From Pseudocercospora fijiensis CIRAD86 (taxonomy: Eukaryota > Ascomycota > Dothideomycetes > Mycosphaerellales > Mycosphaerellaceae), in assembly GCF_000340215.1 (NCBI RefSeq), contig NW_006921536.1, forward strand, positions 1,162,543 to 1,226,542: DNA of 64,000 bases, given 5' to 3'. This document shows positions 21,309-34,100 of this stretch, piece by piece; within the stretch, counting starts at the first letter, position 1, and the number at the start of each line of letters is the position of its first letter. The notes below the pieces were generated by a model. The model was given only the letters and a program-made list of their open reading frames with translations, searched no databases and was not told the DNA's origin. Made by a program: the position numbers and the translations under genes.

Positions 21309-23020
21309 ATATAGCGTCTCTAGGACAAACTCCTAAGTTACTCCTTTAGAAAGAAAAATTTCATTTGTAGGATTAAAAAAAACAAGCTTTATACACTTAT
21401 TGAATTTCATTCTAATTTCTAGAAACAGCCTAGCTATACTATGCAGTCTAAGCTGCAAAATCTCTATAACTTTTATAACAATATTAGGACTAAGCAGGAA
21501 GAAATACCCTAGCCCTTAAGAGTTAGAAGCTCTTTAATACTGCAAGGCTTTTACTAATCTAGACTGCCTAGCCTATCCCAAAATTAAAAAACACACATTA
21601 TAGCTCTCCGCCTACTAAAAAAAACCGAATCTCCCTAATTAGCTACCTATCTTAGCATTACTATCTTCGTAATTAGAGAAACCCCTCTAAGAACGACTAT
21701 CTAAATTACGAGTCGAGCTATAACTAGCAGACAACTCAGAACCTAGCCTACGACTACGTCCCTAAGTAGTAGCCTAGGCATAAGCATTTGCCTACTATAG
21801 TAGCAAATTTGCTACTACTTAGGCGCCCTAAGGAGTACTCTAATCGATGCTAGACGGGACTAGTACGTATAGACGACGCTAATTAGTGCCTGCTCTACTT
21901 CCCGGATTGCGAAGCGGCAGAGCTGCTATAGGCGTCTAACGATTCGTATTAGAGCGTAGCCGAGAGACGTAACCTAATAGAAGAGTTAGTGTTTTTGCTT
22001 TAAAAAAATGCATAAGACTAGATTTAACTTACTAGAGAACTCGCATTAACTATAATAATTTAGGCTAGTATAGTTAGTGTAAGCGCCCTTTAGGAAAACG
22101 ACATCCTAGCTATTAATTCGATAACTTAGAGTTATATACTCTAAGTACGGACCCTTTAACTGCTTATAAGGACCGTACTAGCTATTACTAGTATGTACGC
22201 GTCTAGCACTAGCCGTATATATAAGCGCGGTAGGGAAGTAGTTAACGTTCGATTTTAAACCTAAATTGAATGCCTTAGTCGCCTTACGTAGGCGCGGAGG
22301 CATACTTAGGAATAGCCGAGCATTATCCTAGTTCGTAATAAAATGCCTAACATTAACGTTACGTAGCTAAGGCGGAGTCTGCTCCGGACTAATATTAGTT
22401 AAGCACTAGATAATTCTCTAGAGAATCGCGATAGTTAACTAAACTTCCTTAAGGACTACGCCTAGTTAGCAAATTGTTAGGAAAGTGCCGATAGCAACAC
22501 TTACTAGTCTTTATAAGCTAGAGCTTATTATAACGCGAAGGGTGCCGATTCTTGTTTAGATTATTACTACCGCTACTACTGCTACTACTACCTATACTAC
22601 TTGCTATACTCCCTAGGCTAGGGTAAAGAATTATCGCTATAATAAAGTCTCGACTAGCTATTAGACTTAAAAAGTTTTAGTAAAAATTGAAATTCTAGTA
22701 AAGGCTACTAGTGCTTAGGGGATTGCTAAAGAAGTAGATTATAAAAGTTTAGGTTGCCTAGTTAAGTTTAGGTGTCTTTTATAGGCGCCTACTAACCCTA
22801 TAATTACGACTAAGGACATTACTCTAAGGCAAACTAATTAGCAAACAATGTAATACAAGCGCGTATAAGACAATATAATATAGGCGCGTATAAGTAGTAT
22901 AGTATAAGAAGCTATATATAAAGCAGATATAGTCTAATATCTAAAGATAGTTAGAAGATAAAGTAAAGCTCTAAGCCTAGATTTGAAGTGTCTAATCTAA
23001 ACAGCATATTATCTCTACCT
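21309..23020 (+). other. Non-coding 1.7-kb stretch between Copia-1 pol and its LTR
   Basis: I find no protein motif here. It holds a 12-bp inverted repeat (21761-21772 with 21812-21823), a 20-bp perfect palindrome (21798-21817) and, from about 21830 on, sequence richer in CpG than the Copia pol. Such a long spacer is unusual for Copia and may be a separate, older insertion. I could not find its boundaries. Confidence 0.4.
21761..21823. repeat. Inverted repeat/palindrome
   Basis: CCTAAGTAGTAG at 21761 pairs with CTACTACTTAGG at 21812. Between them, TAGTAGCAAATTTGCTACTA (21798-21817) is a perfect 20-bp palindrome. Confidence 0.85.
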
Positions 23021-23021
23021 A

Positions 23022-23230
23022 AGGGGGAGTGTTATAGTTTAGTTAGGTAATATACTAGTTAGCTAATACGATTAGCTAACCTATACTAAGAGGAAGGTCG
23101 TATAATAGGTATATTAACTGCAGTTTCTATAGTAGGCTCCTAATTCTTCTTTATATAGTTATATAGTTGTCAATCCGATAATTAGTTGCATCTATAGCAC
23201 GATTTATAATATTACTTACCCTAACCTAAG
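23022..23230 (+). repeat. Copia-1 polypurine tract and 3' LTR
   Basis: The purine run AAGGGGGAG is followed by TGTTATAGTTTAGTTAGG, a typical Copia LTR start, at about 23031. The right end near 23230 (AAGGTAGACA) is estimated, because the matching 5' LTR is missing. Confidence 0.6.
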
Positions 23231-25165
23231 GTAGACAACTTAAGGTTTGCAGAAGTCGCGTACGGACCTCTCTTCCTTTTGCCGCAACTATTACTAACTT
23301 ACGACCTCTATAGTCGGTCGATAGTAAGATGCATCTTACTATCTCTACCGGGATGCATCCTCCGAATATAGACGCGTAAGTAGTCTTTTCTAGCGAATAC
23401 CTTTCGGCATCCGCTTAGTCCTTCCGCTGCGTACTAAAACTATAACGACCTTAGACCTATAAGAGGCGTCTAGCTATATCGACTCTTCCGATGCCTCTCT
23501 AAGTCGTTCTAGGCCGCGAAGCCTATATCGCGGGAACACCTAGGCTCTATATATATAAAGGGCCGTATATACGTTCGATCGTGCTTTCTAAGCTAATCGT
23601 TAGTATATAATTACATCGTGGATATGCTATATACCTTGTATCTAAGGCGTTTCGAGAGATCCTGCTATATAGTATACATGCAAGATCTAATCGAGCAATG
23701 CCTTCCGAGGTCGATAGGCCTGCTCTTACTGTAATATTACGTTCGTTACGTAGCCCGGCAGCCGTCGTAGGTCGTATATACGCATCGAATTGCATTATCT
23801 CGGGTTCGTTAAAGCCTTCGCCGATATACTAAAGGAGATCTTCCCCCTAAGAGAGCATACTGTCGCGTAACACTAGCTCTTGCTACGTAAGTAGCTCGGC
23901 GTTAGAATTTCCTCTATCCTCCTTACTAGGACTATTACCGAGAGGAACGTTGATATACTTAGGAAGCTCCTAAGACTAAGCAGAGTTGCAAAGTATACTT
24001 ATAATATAAGCGAAAGAATGTTCTAGCTGCGATTTAGAGGATATAGCCTAGACTATAGATTACTAGAGTCTACTTATATTTATATATACTTCCTTTCGTG
24101 AATAGTATAATTTGCTGTCCGTTCCCGAATGTTAATAAACATTTGCGATAGGCTACGTTCTAGTCTTCGGGACCTTAGCGACAATTCTATAAAACATAGG
24201 GAACTTTAGGTTATAGTTAACTAAGGAGCATATAGATACCTTGCTCTATGCAATTTGCTATAGAGTCTCGTAAGCAGAGACCTTATCCTAGAGCAGAACG
24301 AGAAGAATTTGTTAGCGAAAATTACAATTTGTCCGCCGAGTAAACAAATTGGTCTAAGGTAGCGATTAGGCTCGCTTCTTACGCTCGCTTGCTATCCTTT
24401 AGCGTTTGCGACGGGCTCTCAATTAGCTAGCCCTTCGATATAACGTGTATATTCAAGTCTTAGGACTATTAAATGCAGACCCGACACTAACCGCTTATCG
24501 CTTACCGCCTTATAGTCGAAATAGCACTAAGATAGTGCGTCGCAGCGAAGATATATTCTTAACACTAATATCAGCATCCGTTCTCTTAAGAGATTAGCAG
24601 CTATCGGAAAGCGGAGAATCAGACTTTATTAATAAATGCAATTTAGGGCATTAGACGATAACAATAGATAGCAGAGTCTGTCTACTCGAACTAGATTAGT
24701 AGTACAAGGACCTTGTTTATCCTAAATCGAAGCCTAGGAGAAGCTAATATAAAGAAAAATCGTAGCTATAGGCATAAGCTGCTAGATTCTTTATCGGTGT
24801 AGTCGCACCTACAATACGCTATTAGGGTTATAGTAAGCGACCTTCTAGAGATACGATTTATGTATTATATCTATAGGAAAGTGAAAGACACTTAGACCGA
24901 TATTAGGTATATCGCAATCTTATACATGCATTGTCGCTAACTAACATTGTACTCTAGAGCCTATATTTAACGCTACTTGCAAGCTACATTCCTACCTTTT
25001 CGCTATAGCTATACTTTTCTATAATGCTCGAAGGGCTTTCTAACTCGCAACGAATAGATCGACTATAAAGAAAAGTAGCACTTCCTTAACGAAATATAGA
25101 AATGCGGCGATAGGTGCCTTAATAGGGAACCTTGCCTATATCGTCCTTTTATATTATAGTTAGAA
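23231..25165. other. Island sequence without a recognised gene
   Basis: This unique-looking stretch is not assigned to any transposon family. Most remaining CA/TG dinucleotides here are in GCA/TGC context. No coding frame of convincing length was seen, and the few open frames on the minus strand lack motifs. It may hold the promoter and 5' exons of the zinc-finger-like gene that follows. Confidence 0.4.
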
Positions 25166-26083
25166 ATGATTCGCTACTTGCAAGGCCCGGTATACGACTT
25201 ATCCGAGATTGCTAAAGCTCTTTAGGAGTTAGAGAGGTATTACTTAGGTCGGGAAGGCTATCTACGCTTCTAGTGCGGTTTCTGCAAGAAGCTTATTGCC
25301 GCTAAATACTACCGGGAAGATCGAATCTTATATATCTGCGCTTACTTTAAACTTAAAGGCCGCAAAAGTGCCGACTAGGTCTGCATTAAGGCGAACCGCT
25401 CTAAGCATATTGCTCTATTAGAGGGAAAGCGTATTCCTACTTAACGAGAGGACTTATACCGGCACGATATCGCTAGGTTAAAGGAGCGGACGAAGCTTTA
25501 TTAGTGCTTAAGCATTCGTAAACCTCGTCCGAAGGCTAGAAATCTAGATGCTCTTCTATATATTAGCTATACGCGAAGTTACCTAAGCTTAAAAGCACCT
25601 TGGACAGACGAGAGCCTGTCCTCTATCGAAGACTCGTTAACAAGAATATATATCGGGGATCCTATAACAAAACTACAAGCTTAGGTATATATCCCGATTA
25701 ATAGGAGGACTAATGCTTCCCGCGGTTAGCTATTATCCAATAATGACCGTGTATTGCCTTTACTATACGCTCCGCAAAAGAGCATAGTAAGCAATAGCAC
25801 GAAACGATCCTGCAGTCTACTACTATATACTAGATCCGAGCTATTTTCTTTACTTGTATCGACCGATTCTTATAATACGACCCCTTTATTATTTGGACCG
25901 AATGTTACTACTTATACACTAATAGAACCTTCGAGTATTGCTTCCTTCTCGAGGTTTAAGAGTTCAAATAATACTAGGGCAAAACGTAGTAGCGCGCGCG
26001 ATCGGGGCACGAATAAGGAACGAGGAAATGAATCTAATTCCGCGGATAATTATTTACTAAAGCGTGCTCGCTCTAACTAAGCT
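25166..26083 (+). pseudogene. Zinc-finger-like protein pseudogene
   Basis: From ATG at 25166 one phase runs 305 codons to a TAA, with about seven RIP-type stops. Near residues 38-70 it reads CGFCKKLIAAKYY, later ICAYF and VCIKANRSKH. This fits two Cys-x2-Cys / His-x-His type zinc-binding units once Tyr is read as mutated His. The C-terminal third (25754-26080) is open, Ser/Thr-rich and ends in basic KERGNESNSADNYLLKRARS, possibly a nuclear signal. It is not linked to a transposase and may be a degraded host or accessory gene. Confidence 0.5.
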
Positions 26084-27850
26084 AGTAGGTCGTCTATAAC
26101 GCGAAAGTTCCCTTGCATCTTCTATATTAGCGATACTTTAAGATACGCAGTAGATCTATAAGAGTATAATTATATATTACTGCTCTAGTAAGTTACTCTA
26201 TAGTAAGGCAGTAGCAAAGTATCGCACTAACTAGGGATTCAGACGTTATCTAGGAAGTAGATAATACGACTTTTTCGTATATACAAAATGCATCTCTAGA
26301 TTCGAGAGCAAAGCGGCCTTAGTCTATTATAGTAACTCTAAGCCCTGCATTAAAGTATGCTCGGTATCGAATTGTCGTCGATTTCGCCTAGCCGGTACTA
26401 GACATCTCGAAGTCTGCGATTGTATCATTATACTAGGTAATTAATAGAAGGCTATATTTAGCCTAGCCTTCCCTAATACGCCTATACTAGAGCTCGACTT
26501 TTCTCTCTAAAACCTATAGCTAATAGTCGACTAAGGCACTTATACTAAGCCCGAGTCTAGTCGTCTTACCGATAGCGACGCTCGTTACGTAACTAGGAAT
26601 TAGATGCTAGACTTAGAGTTCGACTCCGTCGATATTTTACTAACGATAGAGCACGTATTCCGGAATAGCCCTATACGTCTAATAGACTTTCTACCCGACT
26701 CTGCGCCCGTTTCCGACCTAGCTAGGCTCTAAACTATTAACGCTCTAGCCGGCTAAGTAGAAACAAGCAGAGTGTAGGCACTTCTAGATACATTTAGCTA
26801 GAAATACACGATTCTAAAGCAAAAGCATAAGTACTCTGCATAGCGCGAATAGCAAGTTGAAGTATTACTTAGTCTAGTCTAGCAGTCTCTTTGCAAGACT
26901 AACAGCCCCGACTGTTAGCCCGAGGCACTATTGTTTAAAATAGTTAACGCTATAGTACCCGCAATTACGCGGTTAGCATTATAGTCCGCTACGTCTTATG
27001 CGTAACGGCCTTATATTAGTACTAACGATCCACTTAGAGCACTAGATCTAGATATATTGTTTCCGTCCGGGTTTACGCCTGCTATAACACCTTTAAGATA
27101 GCCGCATTTAATAGAGTCTGGCTATGCTTCTAGGCGATAATGCTGCGCGAATACGACTAGCGCACTAAAACCAAGAGCATCTAGACTTGCTATAGCTCGG
27201 AGCTCTGTTAGGCTTAGCTCCGCTAGGATAACTATTCGATAAGAACGTAGAATCTCGATTAGGGGCGTTATATACTAGGACATTGCAGGGAACGCGGTCT
27301 TCGAGCAATCGACCGGAGGCTCTAGTAAAGCTTAATACATCGAGTAGCTATATAACGACGGCGAGATAAGAGCTTTAGGGGCCGCCTATTAGTTAAACAA
27401 ACGCTATAATACCTATATATATCTCGCACGTATATACTACTTCGTCGTTATAGTGTTGTCGCATAATTACGGGGAAGAGTACGAAACCGGGTGCATTGCC
27501 CCGTTCTAGTATTACTATATATGTAGCCTACGAGGCTCTATACTAAGTGCCTATACCGGTCGTTAGCCGTATAGGCGGGCGGGCGGGCGGCCTGTAAGGC
27601 TCTGTATTGTAATAAGCTAAAGCATACATAAGGGTGCCTCTCCTCTACTACTACTACAGATTTGCTCTTATATCTGATCCGGCTATAGCTAGCCTAATAT
27701 CTAACTAAGGCAAACCCTTTGCTCGTCTAAACATAGTTAGTAATCCGTCTGCTTAAGTATATCGTATTTAATACTAACCTCGTTAATAGACGCTAGCATA
27801 GCGTATAGAAAGTATAGCGGAAAGCACGAAAAGCCTAAGCAATATTCGAA
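26084..27850. other. Island sequence, no convincing gene
   Basis: There are short decayed frames only. It contains a (GGGC) microsatellite of about four units at 27574-27592. Composition and residual GCA/TGC match the rest of the island. Confidence 0.4.
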
Positions 27851-28209
27851 GACATGTAACAAATGCTAGGGAAGCGGGAAAGTTAATGCCCCTAATTGCA
27901 GTGTCTACGCCGGAACTAGCAAATCGCAAATGCCTATTACTACAAACACTAAGCGAGAAAGGATTCGACAGATTACGAATCCGAGATTTAAGGACTGTAG
28001 AGGGTACGTATAGCGAGGAAGGCGTCCGACTAAGAAAGTGACTTATTACTTAGAAGGTAGCTATAGGGGCTCTAGGAAGAGGAAATGGACTTGTAACCCG
28101 AATTACTACAAGCTAAAGATTAGCAGGCAAGGCGACGCACACTACCTCTCGGACGACAATCGTACGCTTATTTTGCAGATAACTGAGCTTCCTCTAAGAC
28201 CGTAGTAAG
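27851..28209 (+). pseudogene. Short Cys-containing ORF fragment
   Basis: About 117 codons are nearly open (two internal TAG), reading TCNKC(Q)GSGKVNAPNCSVYAG, later TYYLEGSYRGSRKRKWTC and DDNRTLILQITELPL, then TAGTAA. CNKCQGSG resembles one CxxCxGxG zinc-binding unit, but a single unit is weak evidence. It retains TGG and CAG codons, so it is less mutated than its surroundings. It could be the last exon of a decayed gene. Confidence 0.35.
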
Positions 28210-28498
28210 GAGGCCGGGGTAAAACGCCGAGTATATCTTGCCTTACCCTAAGCAACCTACTTCGCGGTTCGTAGACAACTCGCACCGTCCTACACCGTAA
28301 TATCTACTATGCCTATATATACAATATTGCCTACCTTGCAAATCTAGAGTCCTTATCTTGCGTTGCGTATACGGCTCTTCGCCTTTGTTAAGCTATATAA
28401 AGTCAGTAATAACCGCAATAGTGTTCTAGCTCTTTTGCACTCCTATAGACTAGCATCTAACTTTATTGTTTAATGCTATTTTCCAATTATTGCTACTT

Positions 28499-28503
28499 CG
28501 AAT
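28499..28503 (+). repeat. Copia-2 target-site duplication, left
   Basis: CGAAT precedes the left LTR and recurs at 35015-35019 after the right LTR. Confidence 0.9.
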
Positions 28504-28682
28504 TGTAACGTATAGCTAAGGTTATATAACTCTTAGTAGCTTACGTAACTCTTAGCAAAGCTAGGGAAATATCAACACCTGTTCTTAACACTTTTTTAGA
28601 TAGAGTTAGTCAATTAGAACCATTACAATAGACACCCCTAAAAACGATATTATAATATAACTAATAAAAAGGGCGCGTTATA
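28504..28682 (+). repeat. Copia-2 5' LTR
   Basis: It starts TGTAACGTATAGC and ends GGGCGCGTTATA. It differs from the right LTR by a handful of transitions, consistent with RIP after a single insertion. Confidence 0.92.
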
Positions 28683-28696
28683 GTTATAAGCCCGGG
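28683..28696 (+). other. Primer-binding site, Met-tRNA anticodon arm type
   Basis: GTTATAAGCCCGGG lies directly after the LTR. Read as GTTATGAGCCC before one G-to-A change, it is complementary to GGGCTCATAAC, the anticodon stem-loop of initiator Met-tRNA. Copia-type elements are known to prime from a cleaved half of this tRNA. Confidence 0.6.
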
Positions 28697-28789
28697 TTTA
28701 ATCCGCGGTATTAGAGATTAAGAAAGGAGGAGAAAATTTTCTATTCTACGAATAATAAATTTAGTAAAAAGAAATCAGTCTCTACGACA

Positions 28790-31700
28790 CTAATTAACTA
28801 ACTAATTATCTAAGCTTCTACTATCTCTTTAAGATTATTAATATATCTTTAATAATAGCCCTCTTATTAGCTAGCTGTCTCGGCGGTACTAAATATATTA
28901 CCCTTCGAGATCTAAACGACTAGGACCGGTAGTACGAGTAAACTAAGACTTATCTAATAGGATACGAGACCTAGCTATATACTAATCCGTATACTACGGA
29001 GCCTAGTAAGCCGATTTAGCCTACTCTACTAATTATAGATTATATACGCCTATAGGATAATTAAGTCTATTAGTAGGGAATCCGCCTAGTAAAAGAATTC
29101 TACGATGTCTATATAGCTAAGTTTAATAGGTTTAGAACGGCACGTAGTAAGACCCTCGAGTACCTAGTAACTACAATTAATATCCGCTATTACTTAGAGA
29201 TTACTAATAACGATAAGCTATCCCTACTAACTCTTCGACTAATTATAATACGACTAAAGGATAAGCTAGCGCTAAATACTTAGTAGCAAAGAACTAACTT
29301 AGTTAAGGAGCTAAATCGTCTAATTAACTTAAGGTAGGTAAAGGATCCTAAGTAGTAGTATAAGGAATAGCTTAATCTATATAAGACTATAAAGAGGATT
29401 TAGCATATTAAACTTAATAATATAGTTGTTTACCTCTATACTATAGTAGCTAATATAGACGAAACCTATAGTAAGGGACTCTATATAATATACTAGGCCT
29501 TACTAAATACTACTTACTTTTGTTAGCTAGTTAGCATAGTAAGGGATTATGCCCGAAATATATTAGGTCTATTAATAAAGCGAGGAGCCTTATTCGGCAT
29601 TACCTATAACGAAATATAGGAGACAAATACCGCCCTTTAAGGAGCCTCCGAAGACAAGAAAGGGTCTCGTATACTAAAGTCCTATACTAAACTTACTAGT
29701 ATAGGCGAGAAGAAGGCGTATAAGAACCGTAGCAAATACACTAGAGTTAACTATCGCCTTCGAGACAAGGTTAAAGAGAAGGACAAGGACAATAAATAGC
29801 AAGGAAAGCTAAAGTACTTTAAGGGCTACTTACGCTATAATAAGGACTTCTGCGGCCTAAGACAAGCTAGCTTCTTTAAGGACCCGCTAGCTATTAGGAT
29901 TGCTTAGTAACATTATAGATACGGAAGCAAGACTAAGGAAACCCCTAACAAGTTATTACTAGCCTGCTTCTTTAGCCCTAATACTCTATTATTATCCTTT
30001 ATAGGATTATTATCCTTTATAGGAGCAACTAGATATAGACAAGTTAGTATAGGAATATCCGTTAGAAAATAGAACCCCTTTAATAGACTAATGTATAATA
30101 GTAGCTCAAACTACTACATTATTAACTATCTAGGTCGATTTAACTTTGCTCCTCTCTTCCTACTATTAAGGTCTATAGTAGCAACCGGAATAGGCTATAA
30201 TAGGGTCGTAGCTATCGGAAAGGCATCGTTTACGGTTAAGGCTATTAGTAGCAGGCCCCTATAGATTAAACTAAGAGAATGCCTATATATTCTAAACTTC
30301 TATACTAACATAGTCAGTAGGGCCTTATTCTTCTAACGAGGGTATAAACATTAGGAGATTAACGATACCCTATACGACCCTTAACAAAAGCCTCTAGTTA
30401 AGTTTATTAGACCGGATAATTAGATACTATACTTTGATATTGTTAGCATAGTAGATAACATACCTTTACTAACTAAGTAGCTAGCCGATGCTAAAGGTAG
30501 ACTACTTAAATATCTATTCTAACTTAACAACCTATTAGTATATATAATAGCTCGCCGCTCCGCACGTCTACTTCTAGCAAGACAGCTTACTCTTTAGTAG
30601 ATATATAAGATCTTTAGACACCTAGGTACGGAGAGAGCAGAGGAGCTAGTTAACAGAGTTAATAGCATAAAGCGAGACCTCTTATAGGGAAATGAGATAC
30701 TAAGGATACTACTTTGCCCTATTTATATATAGGCTAAGGGGAAGAAGCTTATATCTAGAAGACTACGGAAGCATAATATGTCTATCCTTACGCTATATAG
30801 CTATATCGCTACTAACCTAATGTAGCTAGATCTAGCCTATAATAGAGATTAGTACCTGTTCTATACGTATAACCTAAATACTAGACTTTACTTCGTATAG
30901 ACAATTAGTAATCGTTAGGAGTTAACTCTTCTTTAGTGCTAGAATTAGCTAGCAACATTCGCACGCAGTATTAGAAGGGATATTATCTGCTTGTTATCCG
31001 ATAATAAGGGTAGTATTACTAGGTTCAAATTTAGGTCCTACTTACGCAATAACTATACTACTTAGAGGCTAATAGCACTATATACTTTAGAACAGGATCT
31101 AGCAGAGCGTATAGGCCGTACTATTATTAAAGTAGCACGAGCACTAATAATACATACAGGGTTTCTATATAAGCTATAGCTAGAAGTAGTATATACTGCT
31201 ATATTCCTCGTTAACCGATCCCTACGATCTCGTACTACCGACCCTACGATACGTATACTATATAAGATCGGTACTAGACACAAGCCTAATATAGCTTATA
31301 TCTATTAGTTTGGCTTATAAGCCTATCTACTAATCTATAGCATAGAAGCAGTTAATAGCAAACGGAAGGCTATACTACCGAGTACTATAAAAGTAGCGTT
31401 ACGTATATATATTAGATACCTCTATAGATACGAAGGACACTCTATCTATCGGATTTAGGCTGCCTCCACTTAGTCGCACCGTAGATACCTCAGGTTGGCG
31501 AAGCCAAGGCTCTAGCGGAGCGGCACCGAAGCTTCGAGGGACTATATAGAGGTAGGATTTAGGTACCTTTACGAATAACGGTACTACGCACAAGAGATGT
31601 TATATTTAATAAGACTAGGTTCTATAATAGACATAATGCTAATCTAGGCGTTACTATAACTAACTAAGAACTGGCTTAATTTAGTAATCTCGAAGAGCTA

Positions 31701-34100
31701 CAAGCACCTGCCTCGAAGCATTAATTTAACGATCTTCGAGAAGCATACGACACACTACTAGACCTAGTACGGTTTAGAACTAAGGGGGTAGAAACACTAA
31801 TAGGACCTAGCCGGCTTATAATAGTCGACCCTGTAAGGCTAGCAGCTAAGCCTATTAGACAAGAACTACCTTAACAATTATTACCGACACTACTAAGTAA
31901 GCTGTAGCTTATACCGGTATTGAAGAAACAGCTAGATTAGACTATAGAAGAATCTACTTAGTAACAAGAATTTCTAATTAACCTACGCGAAGCACTACCG
32001 CCGCGTAATAATATACTAAATAGATTAGTAGAACTAACTATTAATTAGTATCCTAAGAACGATACTAGCAATTATAATCCTACTAACAATATAGACGTAC
32101 TAGGTTACGCAGACGACATAGATATAAACCTACTACGAGCAGAGCTAGCTAAATTGCTAATATTAATTAAAGCAGCTAATGTTTCTTATCGTTACTTACT
32201 AAATATAGGAGGGCCGCATTATCGAGCTAATAATCCGAACAAACGATAGCGAACAGCCGCTATCCGAGCTAGCCGCTACTATATTAGCGATCGAGAACAA
32301 GCAAGAAACCTCCTATTATTTAGCAGCCTATGTTTAGTAGTAGAGCACGAAGCCCGATTAATACACGTATTAAGTAGTTAAACCGACAACGATCCGAATC
32401 TACCGCCGCCGCATCTACGAGATAAACGCGACCTAAACCTTACTCTAAAGGTATTAGACCTGCCTATAGAGCTACGCAACTAGCGCTAAGTAGTAAAGAG
32501 CCGGTTTAAAGAGCATTAGATATATGCTATAAGAGTAGAATTTAATAAAGCCTTAAAGATAGGTATATTTAAGTAGGTAGATATAGAGCAAGCAATAGAT
32601 AACAGCTTGCTACCGCTTACATAGGTATTTAAGTATAAGAGCGATACTAATAGACGGCTAGTTAAGTTTAAGGCTAGAGTTTATATAAGAGGAGATCTAT
32701 AAAAGAACACCTATCTAGACACGTACGTATCTATACTAGCTATACGCGTATTTCGAGCTCTTATAGCTATTACTACTAGATTCGACCTTGAAGCTAAACA
32801 AATAGACGCGGTTAATGCCTTCTTAAATGCTAGCCTGCTATATACACTATACTTGAAGCTACTAGAAGGCTTTAAACAGAAAGGAAAGGTGCTGCAGCTT
32901 CTATAGGCTCTATATAGCCTTTAAGAGTTACTAAGGTTGTAGTACAATCACCTTACTACGACCCTAGAAAACAAGCTTAGCATATAGCTAGTAGACAACG
33001 TTAACTGCTTATATACTAATCTAGACAAGCAGGTGTTTATCTTCTTCTATATAGATAATATTGTCCTACTATATTACCGACAGAATAAGCAGAAGGCTAT
33101 AGACCTAAAGCAACAGCTAATAAAGGAATACGAGCTAAATAACCTTAGTCTACTATTATAGTTTCTTAGTATTCAGATCGTGCGTAACCGTAATTACTAG
33201 AAGCTACAGTTGTTATAGAAGGCCTACGTCGAAAAGATAGCCTAACGGTATAGAGTTGATACTAGAACTAGAAGAAGAGCTAAAGCACTATTGCTAACTA
33301 GATATAAGCCGCACGAGAAGCCGTTAACTAATAAGAAAGCATATATAGACTTAGCAGCAATACTAGCGTACTAAAGCCGCATTAGATTACTTAACTTTGC
33401 AGCGGTTCAAATAAGGCCGGACATCGCTAAAGCAGTGTTACTGCTATCTAAAGCCCTATAGAACCCTCGATAGGAAGATATAGCTACTACTAACTAGTAT
33501 ATTAAATATCTACTACAAACAAAGGACCTATACTTAGAATATAATGCTAATAGACTATTAGTTACTGCTTACTTAAGTTATACGCTTTAGGAATTCTACG
33601 GTGCTTTAGATGCCTCCTATAGTAATTATAAAGGCACTAGACAGTCTTTAGAGGGATGGCTATTTAGCCTGTTTAATAGCCTAGTCGACTAGAAGGCAGC
33701 ACGACAATTAACCGTTACTAAATCTACGACTAAGGCTAAGCTACTAGCCGCATTACATATAGGATCGGAGCTAATCTAGTAGAAGCGCTTCTTCCTTAAT
33801 GTTAGACTTACTTTAGATGCCCCCCCTATGCTATATTACGATAACATACAGACTATTCGCATTATTAAGGCTAATGCTAGCAAACTAGATACTAAGCTTA
33901 GGCACGTAGATATCTACTAGTGCTAGCTCCGCTAGGAACACGAGGCAGGCCGCATTTAATATAAATACTTAGCAATATAGGACATGCTAGCCGATAGATT
34001 AACTAAGCTCTATAGTCTATAGAACTAGAAGAGGTTCATTTAGCAGCTTAGACTAACCACACTACCCTTAACTAAGGCTTAGCCTAACCCTAACCTTTAC
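28790..34100 (+). pseudogene. Copia-2 Gag-Pol
   Basis: Domains in order: Gag (about 28900-29900, for example YLVTTINIRYYLEITNNDKL); protease region unclear; integrase N-terminal HHCC with IFRHLGTERAEELVN (about 30611-30660); integrase core with CLLSDNKGSITRFK (about 30990-31030); a short foreign-looking insertion (about 31455-31560); RT with IDAVNAFLNA (about 32800-32830) and catalytic FFYIDNIVLLYY (about 33041-33077); RNase H ending with DMLADRLTKLYS (about 33980-34015). TAG/TAA replace Gln and Trp. A long untranslated or degenerate stretch (34100-34820) precedes the polypurine tract. Confidence 0.85.
31455..31560. other. Insertion of about 105 bp in Copia-2 pol with unmutated composition
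   Basis: The integrase C-terminal frame (GHSIYRI) breaks here and resumes at YLYE.RYYA(Q)EM. The intervening sequence retains CAC, CAG and CCA (for example CCTCAGGTTGGCGAAGCCAA), unlike its surroundings. It is framed by TACCTCTATAG at 31418 and CTATATAGAGGTA at 31542, an imperfect inverted pair. It could be a tiny MITE or local duplication. Confidence 0.4.

Noticed and set aside
23231..25165. Minus-strand open frame at 23547-23795 as a gene
   Set aside because: It has no motif, no continuation and no homologous look. Length alone is not enough in sequence depleted of TGA and TCA.
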